Shown piece after piece: positions 31,180 through 41,543 of a stretch of 64,000 bases of DNA. This DNA comes from Hamiltosporidium tvaerminnensis (Eukaryota > Microsporidia > Dubosqiidae). Where the stretch lies: positions 682,001-746,000 of the forward strand of contig CM061246.1 of assembly GCA_022605425.2 (NCBI GenBank), in the 5' to 3' direction. The translations under genes and the position numbers were made by a program. The notes beneath the pieces are model-generated. The model saw nothing but the letters and a program-made list of their open reading frames with translations. It was not told where the DNA came from and did not search any database. Position 1 is the first letter of the stretch, and the number at the start of each line of letters is the position of its first letter.

Positions 31180-33124
31180 ATGAATATATTTTTTTCGATT
31201 CATATCATAAATATTTGTTTTAGTAATATTGAGGCATCTCTACCTCGAAAAAAAGCAAAGCATGAGCACGTAGAACATATCGGAGCAGAATATTCCGAAA
31301 GAAAAAGTAAAGTCGAGAGTGCAAATGATTGTGGTTTTGAAGAATATAATGGATTGAGACGATCAAACAACAGGAAAGAGCTAGAAGGGGCAAAAAATGA
31401 CAATAAAGAGCAAAACAGGGAAGAAAATTTAACATTAAGTTCTCAAAATAGTTTCTTTCAGAAAAATTATCTATTCCCGAAGAATACAGAAAGCAAACCC
31501 GTAGATAAGGCTTCTGAAGTATTTGGTATCGGTGATCAGGCGATAAAAAATCTTCAGAGTTTTCCTAAGACGAAATTACCGCCATTCCGAACGGCTTTCC
31601 CTAAAAAGTTTTATGATTACGACTCAGCAGAATCAATTAAAACTAAACCTATGGCACAAAGCGTATCAGAATCGCAATTTCCAGGCCTCGATATCTATAC
31701 AGGATCAGATAATTTAGCAAAAGAGAATTCTCACAATTATTTTTTCGAAAATAAATTTTTTTGTTCAACTAATGCACAAGAACACCGCACCGAAGTAGTA
31801 AACCAAGATTCGGAACTCAATGAAGAAATCAATTCGAACTTAGGCGAAAATACTGGTCCATTAAAAGATTATCATGCACAAAAAGAACATGATATGGGGA
31901 TTGATTTTTTAAAAGCACACGAGTCGGTATAGCCATAAAGTGATATTAGCGCACAAGATCGAGATAAAGCTATCGAAAATTTTGTTATACAAATGGAAAA
32001 AAGGGTCTCTGTTGACCTACAAAACGAACTAAGTTCAATTATACAAGAAGAACTGAGTAGCAAGATCAATAAACACGACAATTCAACTGATTCTGATTTA
32101 ATGGAGCCTGGAATTCTATCTGATCTTCTGAATAAAAACTCAATATTTTATCGCTTTGAATTTAAAACAAATGAAGACCTTGAAGAAATTTATAAGAATC
32201 GTGACAGGCTTGTAAAATTTGAGCATTATACTTATTTTAACCTAAAAAATTTCGACGTAATGCAAAAAATCAAAGGATAAGATTTACTCAATTACTCGCT
32301 TGAACTTAAAAAAACCGAAATTCATCTTATTGTTTCTGAAATTAGATATCTTATTTCTACATTTGAAATGAAAAAAGATCACAATATTGCAAAGGGACAT
32401 GTTTTATTGATACATTATTATTATAATATCATCAAGATTTTGGGAAATCTGATTTTTGGAAATAATCAAGAGGCTAATAAAGAAAAACATGAGGAAAAAA
32501 GATACGAAGTAGCAGCTCTAATCCAGAAAAGAATTTTTTTTATGAGGAAATTACTTTCAGAATTATTTATTTTATTCCAAAACTATATTAATAAGGTTAA
32601 AATATATAGAATTTTAAACATGATAAATTATTTTTCTACCGTAGTTAGTTACACAGGCTCATATTTTAGAAAAAAATCATTATATTCTTAAAATGCGGTT
32701 TATTTTTAGATTTCCATTCGATCTCGACTCAAAACCTAATAATATCTTTTTAGCGGAAATAATTCATGAAATATACTTCAAAAATATGAGTTATCATGTA
32801 GAAATATACTTTCAACAAAAACTGACGGCTCTTTTTTATGAATATTACTGTATAAACATTTATTTTGACAACGTTCTAGCTATTATTGATAGTTATAAAA
32901 TTTATAACAATTTATTAAAGTTTTTAGAATTAGAATTTTGAGAATTAGAAAAACTTAAACAAAAAACATGTATGGAAAGTATGACAGGTTATAAAAACGT
33001 AAGGTTAATTGCAATGTTAAAAATATACATAGAATTGGAATGCAGAGTAACTTATTTAGAAAGGAAAATTTGGTCGAAAGATATTTGTTTCCTAGTTTTC
33101 TTCGGGCATAACAGCTTTGAATAG
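31180..33124 (+). pseudogene. decayed secreted-protein gene (about 640 codons ancestrally)
   Basis: From ATG 31180 a signal-peptide-like start (MNIFFSIHIINICFSNIEAS) leads into a long hydrophilic Glu/Lys/Asn/Ser-rich region. The same frame stays open apart from isolated stops: TAG 31930, TAA 31936, TAA 32278 and TAA 32689. After a frameshift near 32690 it continues at 32693 to TGA 32939 and then to TAG 33122. The later part (FEFKTNEDLEEIYKNRD, LIVSEIRYLISTFE, VAALIQKRIFFMRKLL) looks like a folded helical domain. Coding-type composition survives through all pieces, so inactivation is fairly recent. The family is not recognised; a multi-copy secreted family is likely. No CCC motif is present. 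The first 250 codons could still be expressed as a short protein. Confidence 0.7.
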
Positions 33125-33840
33125 TGCATTAAAAAAGTACATAAAAATATAGATGTACATCATAAAAAAGCTTTATAGAAAACTCTATAAATTTGATTTA
33201 ATAACATCTTAAAGCATATTTTTATTTCTATATAGTAAATATTTTCAAGTTTATACATTTAATTTTCCAGTTCACATTAAACCCAATGCTTTTTTAAAAG
33301 TTATCATCAAATTTTAAATTCTCTTCAAATGTGTTGAATTAAATGTATATAGAATTCTGTGCTCGCTAGTAAACTGATTTTTGAATTCAAATTTGTATAG
33401 TAAATTTTGCCTTATATTTTGAAATTGGTTATCGATTTTTTCTAGAAACGTTTCCTGGCCCAAATTATTTATTTCATTTATTTTTTTCCATTATTTTATT
33501 TTTATTTGTTTGAATGACAAAAATAATTTCAATTAAAATTCCTAAAGTCAAAAAACTAAGAATTACTGTATAAGATTGTCATTATCGCTCATGTATATGA
33601 AAATTTTGCATTTTCTAGTTACGCTTTGGTTTTCCAGATAAAGTCGAATTAAAATACAATTATGATAAGAAGGCGAAACTAAAAACGATTAGGTTGATAA
33701 TCATAACTATAACACCATAATTTTATGTCATTTAAAATCGAACTTTTTAGCTGTAAAGAACTATAAATAAATTTTAAATTTTAGGAAGCGGAAAATTCAA
33801 TAAATAATTATTTTATCAATCAATCTCGCAGCTTTTGATA
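33125..33840. other. AT-rich spacer
   Basis: No gene or RNA recognised between the decayed secreted-protein gene and DR1 copy B. Confidence 0.45.
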
Positions 33841-34520
33841 CAAGTGGCACATATTATATAGATTTCATGGAATAAACGCTGCTCTATTTAGCCTATAACT
33901 ACTTTCAAGACAGTTCAGTATTCTTGGGATATCTAAATCTCAAAGCTTTTCCTTTAAGAAGGTGTGTAAAATCCGATTAATAGGCGAGCAATTACCTGTA
34001 TTTCGTTATGAATTTTTAGAGGCTGCGTGATTGCAAGTTAAAACCTCATCTGAACCTAAAGACATTCTAGCATTCTTACCTACTCTCACTTTCCTAGCGT
34101 AACAAACTTCTAGTTACGATATGTACTCGAGACTTAAATAGAGTTCAATCGAAAAGCAGAAATGGCATATCAAAAAGTATAGCCTGATACCTGGCTTCCC
34201 AGCTTTGATTTTTATTTTTGTATCTTTCTGTCGCTAAGTCTTCTAACCCGAGTGAGCAAGGCTAGGTTTCCATGCTTTTACATGGCAATTACCTACATGT
34301 TTATCTGCGGTCTGCAATCTGGTTACATAAAAAACTACAAAAAATTTGTAGAAAAAGTTTCTCCATTTCTTAGACCTCCTTTCCTCATAACAACTCCCAT
34401 GTAATAACCGAAGATGTAGTGTGGTTTTATTCCCACCAAAAATCCAAACAATGACCTCACACTAGTTTTACACAATCACTAGTCAGCAGAAAGTTTTTTA
34501 TGTGGTTACCTTCCCTCCAC
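33841..34520 (+). repeat. dispersed repeat DR1, copy B (diverged)
   Basis: Collinear with copies A and E but with more changes and small gaps. Preserved blocks: AAGGTGTGTAAAATCCGATT, AGTCTTCTAACCCGAGTGAG, CATGGCAATTACCTACATGT, ATGTAGTGTGGTTTTATTCC, and the right end TTCCCTCCAC at 34520. Confidence 0.85.
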
Positions 34521-34549
34521 CGTTATACGGTTTAAAATAATCAACTAAT

Positions 34550-36920
34550 TTTAATTAATTTTCTCCATACTTCATTATTATTATATCGATATTTTTTGGT
34601 TCAAATACTACTTTCATAAATTGAATAAATTCTTTTGATAAATTATCGTCTCTTTTGTAATATCTAAGTTTTATATAAAATTCATTAACAAACATCATTT
34701 TTATAAATTTGTACACCTTCAGATAAATTTTGCATTTCCAAAAATCGAGTTCTTTAAGCTTCTCTGAGGTAGCAATAAAAATTAAATCTTTTTCAATAAT
34801 ATTGATTTGATTAAACTTCAATCTTTTTATGGTATATTCTCGTGAAGTACAAAACAAGTCTGAAAAACAAATATATTGAAATTTTGTTCTATTTAGGTTC
34901 ATCTCCATCAGATTCACTAAATTAGTAAATGTTTTTACATTTGATTTGTCAATAGAAAAATCACAGAGGAACAGCCTCTTTATATTGCTTAAATTATATT
35001 TCCGAAATAGGAACTCTAATGAAATTGAAAGACATTTGATTCTGAATCTAAAATATCTGTGTTTGTGGCTGCAAAGTAAAAATTCTTATTTTTTTTCCGA
35101 TAGTTTCAAGAAATTTAACGTTTTTTCAATATCCTAAAGAAATAAACCCGTGATATAAAAAATTCGTGTATCAAAACGGCATAACTTTAAAGTAAAGCTT
35201 GTTTTGAAAACTATTTCTTGAGGAAACATCATTGATTCTATTAGCTTATAAAAATAACGATGATTATCAACTTTGTTTGAAGAGAAACAAAAATATTTTA
35301 TAGATTCGTTTTTAATGCTGATTTTGTCTTCAAGGTGTATATCAGAATCTATTATTTCTAAAAATTCAAGACCATTAAAATCTTAAATATTATCTAAAAA
35401 ATTCGAAGATATTGTCGAATTGCAATTTCAATTTCTTTTATATTTTTTTCAAAAATAGTACCTTTAATTGTAAATTTTCTAAAATTTAATTTACTTAAAT
35501 TAATTGAAATATTATTAAAATAACCATTATACTCATAAAAACACCTGAATGCGAAACCGTCGCATATAAATTTTAACACTTCATTGATTTTAACTTTACT
35601 CTTAAATTCATCTCTTTTAAGTAATTTTCAATAGAAATTTTTATTTCTTGTCAATATTTTGACATTATGAATAATTGATTTTGTGTTACAAATTTTTGAA
35701 ATGGATGCTTTATATTTTGTATTATATTCTCGCCTATATCAATATTTTTTAAATCTTTAATTCTGAATACTTCATATCCTTTGTCTGAAAGCATGTTTTC
35801 ATAAAATATAAATCCGTTTATCTTACTTAAATTATGATGAAAAGATAAACTAGTTTTTATTTGCGATTTTATTAAAATAATATTTTTTAAATCTACAAAA
35901 TTAATATTATTGTTAATTGATCTGATAGTTTCATCATATATTGAACCCATATAGAATAATATATCATCAACTTCCTTTTAAGAATTTTAAAAAAAACAAA
36001 CAGTCGTCAAATTCTTTTTGTTTAGATTCTGTATATGTAAATATCTTATATCTAATGTATTGAGAAAGAGAATAAATAACTTTTCGCTTTTTCGATTGCC
36101 AGCCACCTTTCTAAAAAAAGATTCAATTTGTCATTTATTATCAAAATATGCTTTTTATCATTAGCATATAAACCTTTACAGTAAATAAAAAAGTAACTCA
36201 GATTTTCATTTGTATAATACGAAATAACTGAATTCATGTCAAATTTTACAATTTTACAATATTCCTGTGTATTTTTTTATATAATACGTGTGAAAAATAG
36301 TCCTGCTTTGAAAAATGAAACGATACCTTATTAATATCCATAATATGTATTTTTTTGGCCTCTACTAAAGAATACAAGATTGTTTTTATCACATTTCGCA
36401 ATTAAATATCATATTTAACTCTAAAATATTCCAAAAACCACAATATTGTGTAAAGCATGTCAATCGTCATTTTATAATGTGGAAAATAATATGAAATTAG
36501 AAACTCATAAAAGAGTAAGACTTCGGATTTCTTTATATGATGACAAAAAAATATTTCGATGTTTGAATTCACAGCGTAGAAATTTTCAAATATTTCGAAT
36601 TTTAGACCAATTTTCTCAATAGATCTTATAATGCATGTATCATATTGCTTATCTTAATTTCTAATAAACATCTTTCCAATCAAAGTTTTTTCTTCTATTT
36701 CATTTCTCTTATCTCTTTTGATTTGACACAGACATTCGGTTTTTATTTTTTTTAGAAATTGATTCTATGCATGATTCATCACAATTACTTAAGAAGTTAA
36801 ACACTAAATCATTTTCAATCGAATTTTTAATCCACATGAAAATCAAAAGTTTATAGAATAGCTTTATGTAAGAAAGCAATAAACGCAATTTCATATTTTT
36901 TTTAAAAAAATCCATATTTA
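34550..36920 (-). pseudogene. decayed leucine-rich-repeat-like gene
   Basis: A chain of minus-strand fragments in changing frames (36709-36915, 36052-36237, 35651-35950, 35394-35579, 34555-34917) shares a Leu/Ile/Asn/Phe pattern typical of LRR proteins, such as LKELDFWKCKIYLKVYKFIK and FRIKDLKNIDIGENIIQNI. At about 36240-36350 a start MDINKVSFHFSKQDYFSHVL runs into the next fragment after an indel. Stops and frameshifts throughout show it is dead. Large LRR-type families are common in expanded microsporidian genomes (general knowledge). No signal peptide is seen. Original length was at least 700 codons. Confidence 0.55.
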
Positions 36921-37379
36921 TATTTTTAAAAGCAATTTACTATTTTAGTTTCTAAAAAAATCTTTGTACATTTTATTCAATAAGAGTCCAGAATGTGTCC
37001 ATTTTATCAATATTTTCCATAATTTCGTAAAATTTCGTAATATTTATACCATTTAAATAGTCTAAAATAAAACAAACATCATTGTTTCTTACATAAAAAG
37101 TCGTAGATTTCACGTACCTTCGTTATATCATTCAAAAAATTTACCAAAATTTTTTTATGTTCGATTGCTCTCTGAAAATTCGAGAACAAAAATTAAGAAT
37201 TCTTTAGATTTTACTCAAGACTTATATAGAAATGGATAAAATTAGATTATTCCTACAATAAGAATTGTACTTCTTAAAATGACAGTTTTTTTGATTCGTT
37301 TACTTTATTATGAATAGAAGACAAAAAAATCAGAAAAACATTGATAAAATTGAAAACACATATTGTTAATTCCAATGTT
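36921..37379. other. AT-rich spacer
   Basis: Possibly the upstream remains of the decayed LRR-like gene; nothing definite. Confidence 0.35.
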
Positions 37380-37975
37380 AAATATCGAAAAAAAAGTATT
37401 TTTCAATTTTATAGAGTAGGAATAACATCACAAGACTGATTTTAAATAGTTGAAACAGCGAAGTTAAGAAGTATGACTTATTAGCAAATATTTTAGACCA
37501 CTTTATAAATATAGCCTGGATATAATCCTTATGTGATAACCTGGGACGGTATTGTAATTAAATACCATAATACGTATGGCAAAAGACTAAAAATACTCAT
37601 GAATGTATAGGGCTACATTCATTCGATAATACTTAAAAAGACAGTTGAAACAATTTCCGTTGATCGACGAAGAGTATTTTAGACAAGACCAAATGCGAAG
37701 AGAGCTGGGAAAGTGCTTCGATAGATGTTATTGGAGGAGCTGAAATGTACAAACGATCAACACTCCATTTATGATAAGCATTCTATAGGAGTATGGTGAT
37801 CCAGAAGCAAATGCAAAAAATATTTTACTCCATATTTTAAGAAGAGAATATCACTAGATGAACCGAAAATAAATACAAAAAAAGATTCGGATCTAGAAGA
37901 AGAATATTTGATGTTTGAAGGGGCAAAAGGATGTGTTTTTTAACCTAGGATTCTATTAAATAGAAAATTAATTTC
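37380..37975 (+). mobile_element. R4-like retrotransposon, old 3' relic
   Basis: Matches the last 600 bases of copies 1 and 2 with many substitutions and gaps. Landmarks: GTAGGAATAACATCACAAGA, ACCTGGGACGGTATTGT, ACAGTTGAAACAATTTCCGT, TTGATCGACGAAGAG, and the terminal TTAACCTAGGATTCTATTAA. A 5'-truncated insertion, much older than copies 1-3. Confidence 0.85.
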
Positions 37976-38299
37976 TTTCAAGTTGTTTAATTTTTTTTTT
38001 AGTTTTGCAAAAATTTCTCGATTTGAACTGTGGATATTCCAATTTAAATCTTCTAATTCTTCGCAAATTGATGCTATTTTCCACCAAAATCGGTTTAATT
38101 TCAGCCAAAAAAGTACAAATATGAATTTGAACAGAACCATAGGATTTAACATGTATGATGATCTGCTAGATTTTACTTTTGGCCGGGCTATAATTCAGCA
38201 GGGGGTGTTAGAAAACGTAGATCGTTTTAAAATACAACAGAAATTAATTCTATTCTTATTATTTATTACAGTCTAAAAAAAAGTTTTTTTTATTAATAA

Positions 38300-38545
38300 T
38301 AGTTAGTGTGATTTTTTTCTCAACCAATTAAACTTTTGAATGTATTTACTGTTCTAATTCTGTATGCGGTTAGTGTTTGTGTAAGATTTATGAACAAATC
38401 ATAAGATTCATATTTTTAATCGAAACACTATTATTGGTTTTATATATTTTTCTCAACCAATCAAGCGTTCGCAGTGAGTTGTCACCGTCCAAGAATTACT
38501 GAATTATATAAATGCTAAACTTAGTGACTTGTAAAATAAGCAAAA
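38300..38545 (+). repeat. ancient dispersed repeat DR3, fragment
   Basis: Contains AACCAATTAAACTTTTGAAT, GTGTAAGATTTATGAACAAA and AACCAATCAAGCGTTCGCAG, then GAATTATATAAATG. It aligns with 24355-24475 and 48790-49005. No gene is seen between it and the lectin-like gene. Confidence 0.6.
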
Positions 38546-38937
38546 AATATTTAGAAAAAAAAATAACAAATTCATATTTAAACAGGGTTATTATGGAAAT
38601 TTTTAATAAAAAAATTCCTTATTTTTAAACAATTAAGAGCAATTTCGAATAAACTAGAACTATTTCTTATACTTCTTAAATGCAACATTTGCATCTATTT
38701 GAAATATTTTGCTATATTTTTGAGAAAAGCAAAAATAAATTTATAACAAATTGTGGGTTTTCTATAAACAAAACGCAGACCAAAATTTCTAACAATTTCA
38801 TAGAATATTTTTGTACTTCGAGAGTATTAAAACCAACCTAAAACAGTATCAGATTACTTGCGACCTTAAAAAAGGATATATAACACAAAAGTTTCATGAA
38901 CAAATAATAAATTTATAGGACAGTTTTTTAAAACCGA

Positions 38938-39540
38938 ATGATATTTACGTCAAACCTATTTTTTTGCATTCTTTGTGTCTTTTCGTTGAAAAGTATAAAA
39001 GAATTAGAAAATAAAAATGTAATTATTTCTATGTATGACGATCCACAGATTAAACTTCGGATAAATGATAGTTTGGTTAGATTTAAGCAAACTAAACGCG
39101 TATCAGACGAAGATATTGCAGTGTTTAGATCGATAGATACAGAAAATTATAAAATTCTTTTTGGTACGATCGGTCTGTGTTCAGATTCAGATACCTATCA
39201 AGTTATAGGATGCACACTTCCTAAAGATACAAGTAACGGTTGGAGAGTAGTTTCACTCACCAATGGATTCCAAATCAAAAATGAAAACAATTTTTGTTTA
39301 AGTAAAGATATAAAAACATCCAATTTATTAGAAAGTATACCAACATGGAAAGTATACGTTTTTCCATGCTCAGAAAACAACGAAAATCAAAGATTTCAAA
39401 TCAATGAGGAAGCCAACAGAAATACGGATTCCACAAAAAGTTTATCTTTGAAAAAAAACCAAAACATTTCTACTAAAATTGTAATTCCATCACATGATTG
39501 TAAGAGTAGCTTTTCTCCTGTTATTTTATACGGATGTTAA
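38938..39540 (+). CDS. secreted protein with ricin B lectin-like (beta-trefoil) features
   Basis: 200 residues. An N-terminal hydrophobic segment (ATG 38938, MIFTSNLFFCILCVFSLKS) followed by KELENKN is a good signal peptide. The mature part has trefoil-like pieces: GFQIKNENNFCLSKD, then WKVYVFPCSENNENQRFQI, where 'C....NQrF.i' equals the QxW/QxF repeat of ricin B lectin domains. Cysteines are paired around these repeats and near the C-terminus (HDCKSSF...LYGC). Ricin B-like secreted proteins are known in Microsporidia, where some bind host sugars or the spore wall. The first repeat is poorly conserved, so only one degenerate trefoil is present. No CCC motif precedes it. The gene call is firm, the lectin call moderate. 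Confidence 0.75.
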   Translation: MIFTSNLFFCILCVFSLKSIKELENKNVIISMYDDPQIKLRINDSLVRFKQTKRVSDEDIAVFRSIDTENYKILFGTIGLCSDSDTYQVIGCTLPKDTSNGWRVVSLTNGFQIKNENNFCLSKDIKTSNLLESIPTWKVYVFPCSENNENQRFQINEEANRNTDSTKSLSLKKNQNISTKIVIPSHDCKSSFSPVILYGC

Positions 39541-39594
39541 TAAATATTTTTATCACGTTTTTGATTCAATCTTAAAGAAATTTAGATTTTTTAA

Positions 39595-39715
39595 GTAAGT
39601 TAAAATATTTTTTTAGTAAAATTTTATTGCTTTATTTAAAATATTTTTTTAGTAACATTTTATTGCTTAATTTAAAATATTTTTTAGTAAATTTTTATTG
39701 TAAAAATCGAAATTA
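39595..39715. repeat. short tandem repeat, about 38-bp unit, 3 copies
   Basis: TTTAAAATATTTTTTTAGTA then AAATTTTATTGCTT is repeated three times with small changes, just downstream of the lectin-like gene. Confidence 0.8.
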
Positions 39716-39805
39716 TTTGAATTTAATAAATATTTTTTACATTAAATATTAAATATTTAAATAGAATCTAAGTTAACATAACTTATAATCAAACCATTGT
39801 ATAAA

Positions 39806-39955
39806 ACTTAATTAATTTTATAATTTAACATTCTGCTTCAAACTTTCATCTTCAACCTTTAATGGTCTCAATAGTATTTAACTTAATTAATTTTATAATT
39901 TAACATTCTGCTTGATACTTTCATCTTCAACCTTTAATGGTCTCAATAGTATATT
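39806..39955. repeat. 75-bp tandem duplication
   Basis: ACTTAATTAATTTTATAATT starts at 39806 and 39881. Both units run through TTCAACCTTTAATGGTCTCA. Nearly identical copies, located about 130 bases 3' of the minus-strand 104-residue gene. Confidence 0.92.
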
Positions 39956-40087
39956 AACATATATTAATTATCTAAAAAAACAAAAGATATGAAATAAAAT
40001 TCTGTCCACAAATAATTATATCTATAAAATATTGCTGTACCACGAAAATAATTTAATTACAAAAATACTAAATCAAAGTCCCACAAA

Positions 40088-40402
40088 TCAATTAAATACT
40101 TCATTCTTAAGTTTATCACACATCTCTTTGAACAAATCCAAAGACAAAACTTCTTCACTTTGTTTCTTTTCATCTTCTTTATATCTCAGAAATTTAAGTT
40201 CTACTAAATGGTGAAATATAGATAAAAACATATCAAATACTTCAATAAATCTTCTTTTTATTATGAACATATCTCGTAATTCACTGTATTCATCAGTTTC
40301 TGTTATCTTTAAAACATTAAATATTTCTGCTAAACCATCAATTATCTTTTCTATTGCTAAATTTATTTTTTTTATATTTTCTTCTATCAAAGAATTCTTC
40401 AT
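40088..40402 (-). CDS. small helical protein, 104 residues (possible Mediator-type subunit)
   Basis: The protein is almost wholly helical and charged, without signal peptide or membrane segment: MKNSLIEENIKKINLAIEKI, then a long amphipathic helix RRFIEVFDMFLSIFHHLVEL. On the minus strand AGTCCCTTATG puts a CCC motif two bases before the ATG, the best reason to accept this short frame as real. Size and a two-helix bundle with a central '...L..LveLK.L' segment recall small Mediator subunits such as MED22, but the resemblance is weak and other small complex subunits fit equally well. It lies upstream of and divergent from CRM1, with a gap of about 1.1 kb. Confidence 0.6.
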   Translation of the reverse strand: MKNSLIEENIKKINLAIEKIIDGLAEIFNVLKITETDEYSELRDMFIIKRRFIEVFDMFLSIFHHLVELKFLRYKEDEKKQSEEVLSLDLFKEMCDKLKNEVFN

Positions 40403-40404
40403 AA

Positions 40405-40407
40405 GGG
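40405..40407 (-). promoter_or_regulatory. CCC start signal of the 104-residue gene
   Basis: GGG on the plus strand (CCC on the minus) two bases upstream of the ATG, within AGTCCCTTATGAAG. Confidence 0.5.
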
Positions 40408-40778
40408 ACTTTTTAAAATAGTAAAAAAAAGTATTTCAAATAGAAAACATGATTGAAGATTTAAAATCCTTAAAATATTTCTACAATTAAGAACTACAAG
40501 TCAACTAATAAAAACAATTTTTTAAGTTTTAAATTTATATTTAAAATATTCGTAAGTCAGAAAATCAAATACCATTTTACAATTTTAAATTTATATTTAC
40601 AAAAATTTTGATCTTAAAATATTTGTAAATCCTATACTTTTAATTTATTAAGTTATATGAACAACTACTACTTATTCTTTAATTATATTCTTGTTTTCTT
40701 ATCGATAATCAAATTTTTTTTATATTAAAATTCTTTACTTTTACTGTATAATCAAAATAAAAAATATGTTTATAAGTT

Positions 40779-40905
40779 ATTATATTAAAACATATAATTT
40801 TATGGTCTTAAAAGTTTGAGTTTAATATTTATTCTTTTATTATATTAAAACATATAAGTTTATGGTCTTAAAAGCTTGAGTTTAATATTTATTATTCTTT
40901 TATTC
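40779..40905. repeat. 60-bp tandem duplication
   Basis: TATATTAAAACATATAA begins at 40781 and 40841, each followed by TTTATGGTCTTAAAAG. The two copies differ at very few bases. Confidence 0.9.
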
Positions 40906-41170
40906 TTCTTTTGTTCTTATCCTTTCCTAAATTTGATTATTCTTTGTATTTTCAATTGATATTTGGCTTCATTTTTAGTGTATCAAACCAAACAGATAAA
41001 TGATAGAATAGTAAGATTCCATGAAACTTAAATATTTTGGGTTATAAAAACGTAATTGGCTTACATAATCTCTGATTTTCTTCGATAAAATCACGAGTTA
41101 TTTACCAGATCAATTATAATTTATCAAAAAATAAAATTTTTTATTTTATTCAAGATAAATATAATTAATT

Positions 41171-41340
41171 TTTAAGTACTATGGACTGAATGTATGCCTC
41201 TAATTTTAATAATTACAAGGTTTCTGAAAATAAATTTCAAATACTTAGTAACAAATCAAGATGGAATGTTAAACTAATAATTGTTTATTCACTCATTTAT
41301 AAATAAGACCTAACTCATCTGCTTCATAGAAATACTAAAA
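41171..41340 (-). mobile_element. R4-like retrotransposon, small old relic
   Basis: AAGTACTATGGACTGAATGT with ATGCCTCT at 41174-41201 equals a block of copy 2 (about 26533-26561) except for one base, and ACTCATTTATAAATAAGACC near 41291 matches the next conserved block. The sequence between has decayed. It lies about 200 bases upstream of CRM1. Confidence 0.7.
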
Positions 41341-41536
41341 TAAAATAAAAATGGTTTAATTTGGGCTAATATCTGTTAAATATATAAATATAACTTTCTT
41401 TAAACTTTATTTTATAAATACAAATAAAATTTGTATAAAATTAGTAAAAAAAAAGTGGTTTCTTTGTTTCTCGGTTACCTACATTTTTTTTACCCTTATT
41501 TATGACTTTTCTTTTTTTTATAAAAATATTTTTAAT

Positions 41537-41539
41537 CCC
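41537..41539 (+). promoter_or_regulatory. CCC start signal of CRM1
   Basis: TTTAATCCCATAAATGG: CCC ends four bases before the ATG at 41544. Confidence 0.6.
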
Positions 41540-41543
41540 ATAA

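Noticed and set aside
31930-32280. Stop-codon reassignment as an explanation for the continued frame
   Set aside because: All intact genes here end at ordinary TAA, TAG or TGA codons, and a frameshift follows, so pseudogenisation is simpler.
37983-38276. 97-codon plus-strand frame ending in a GC-richer patch (GGCCGGGCTATAATTC)
   Set aside because: Overlaps the old retrotransposon end and an antisense frame; no CCC motif or recognisable domain. The patch itself remains unexplained.
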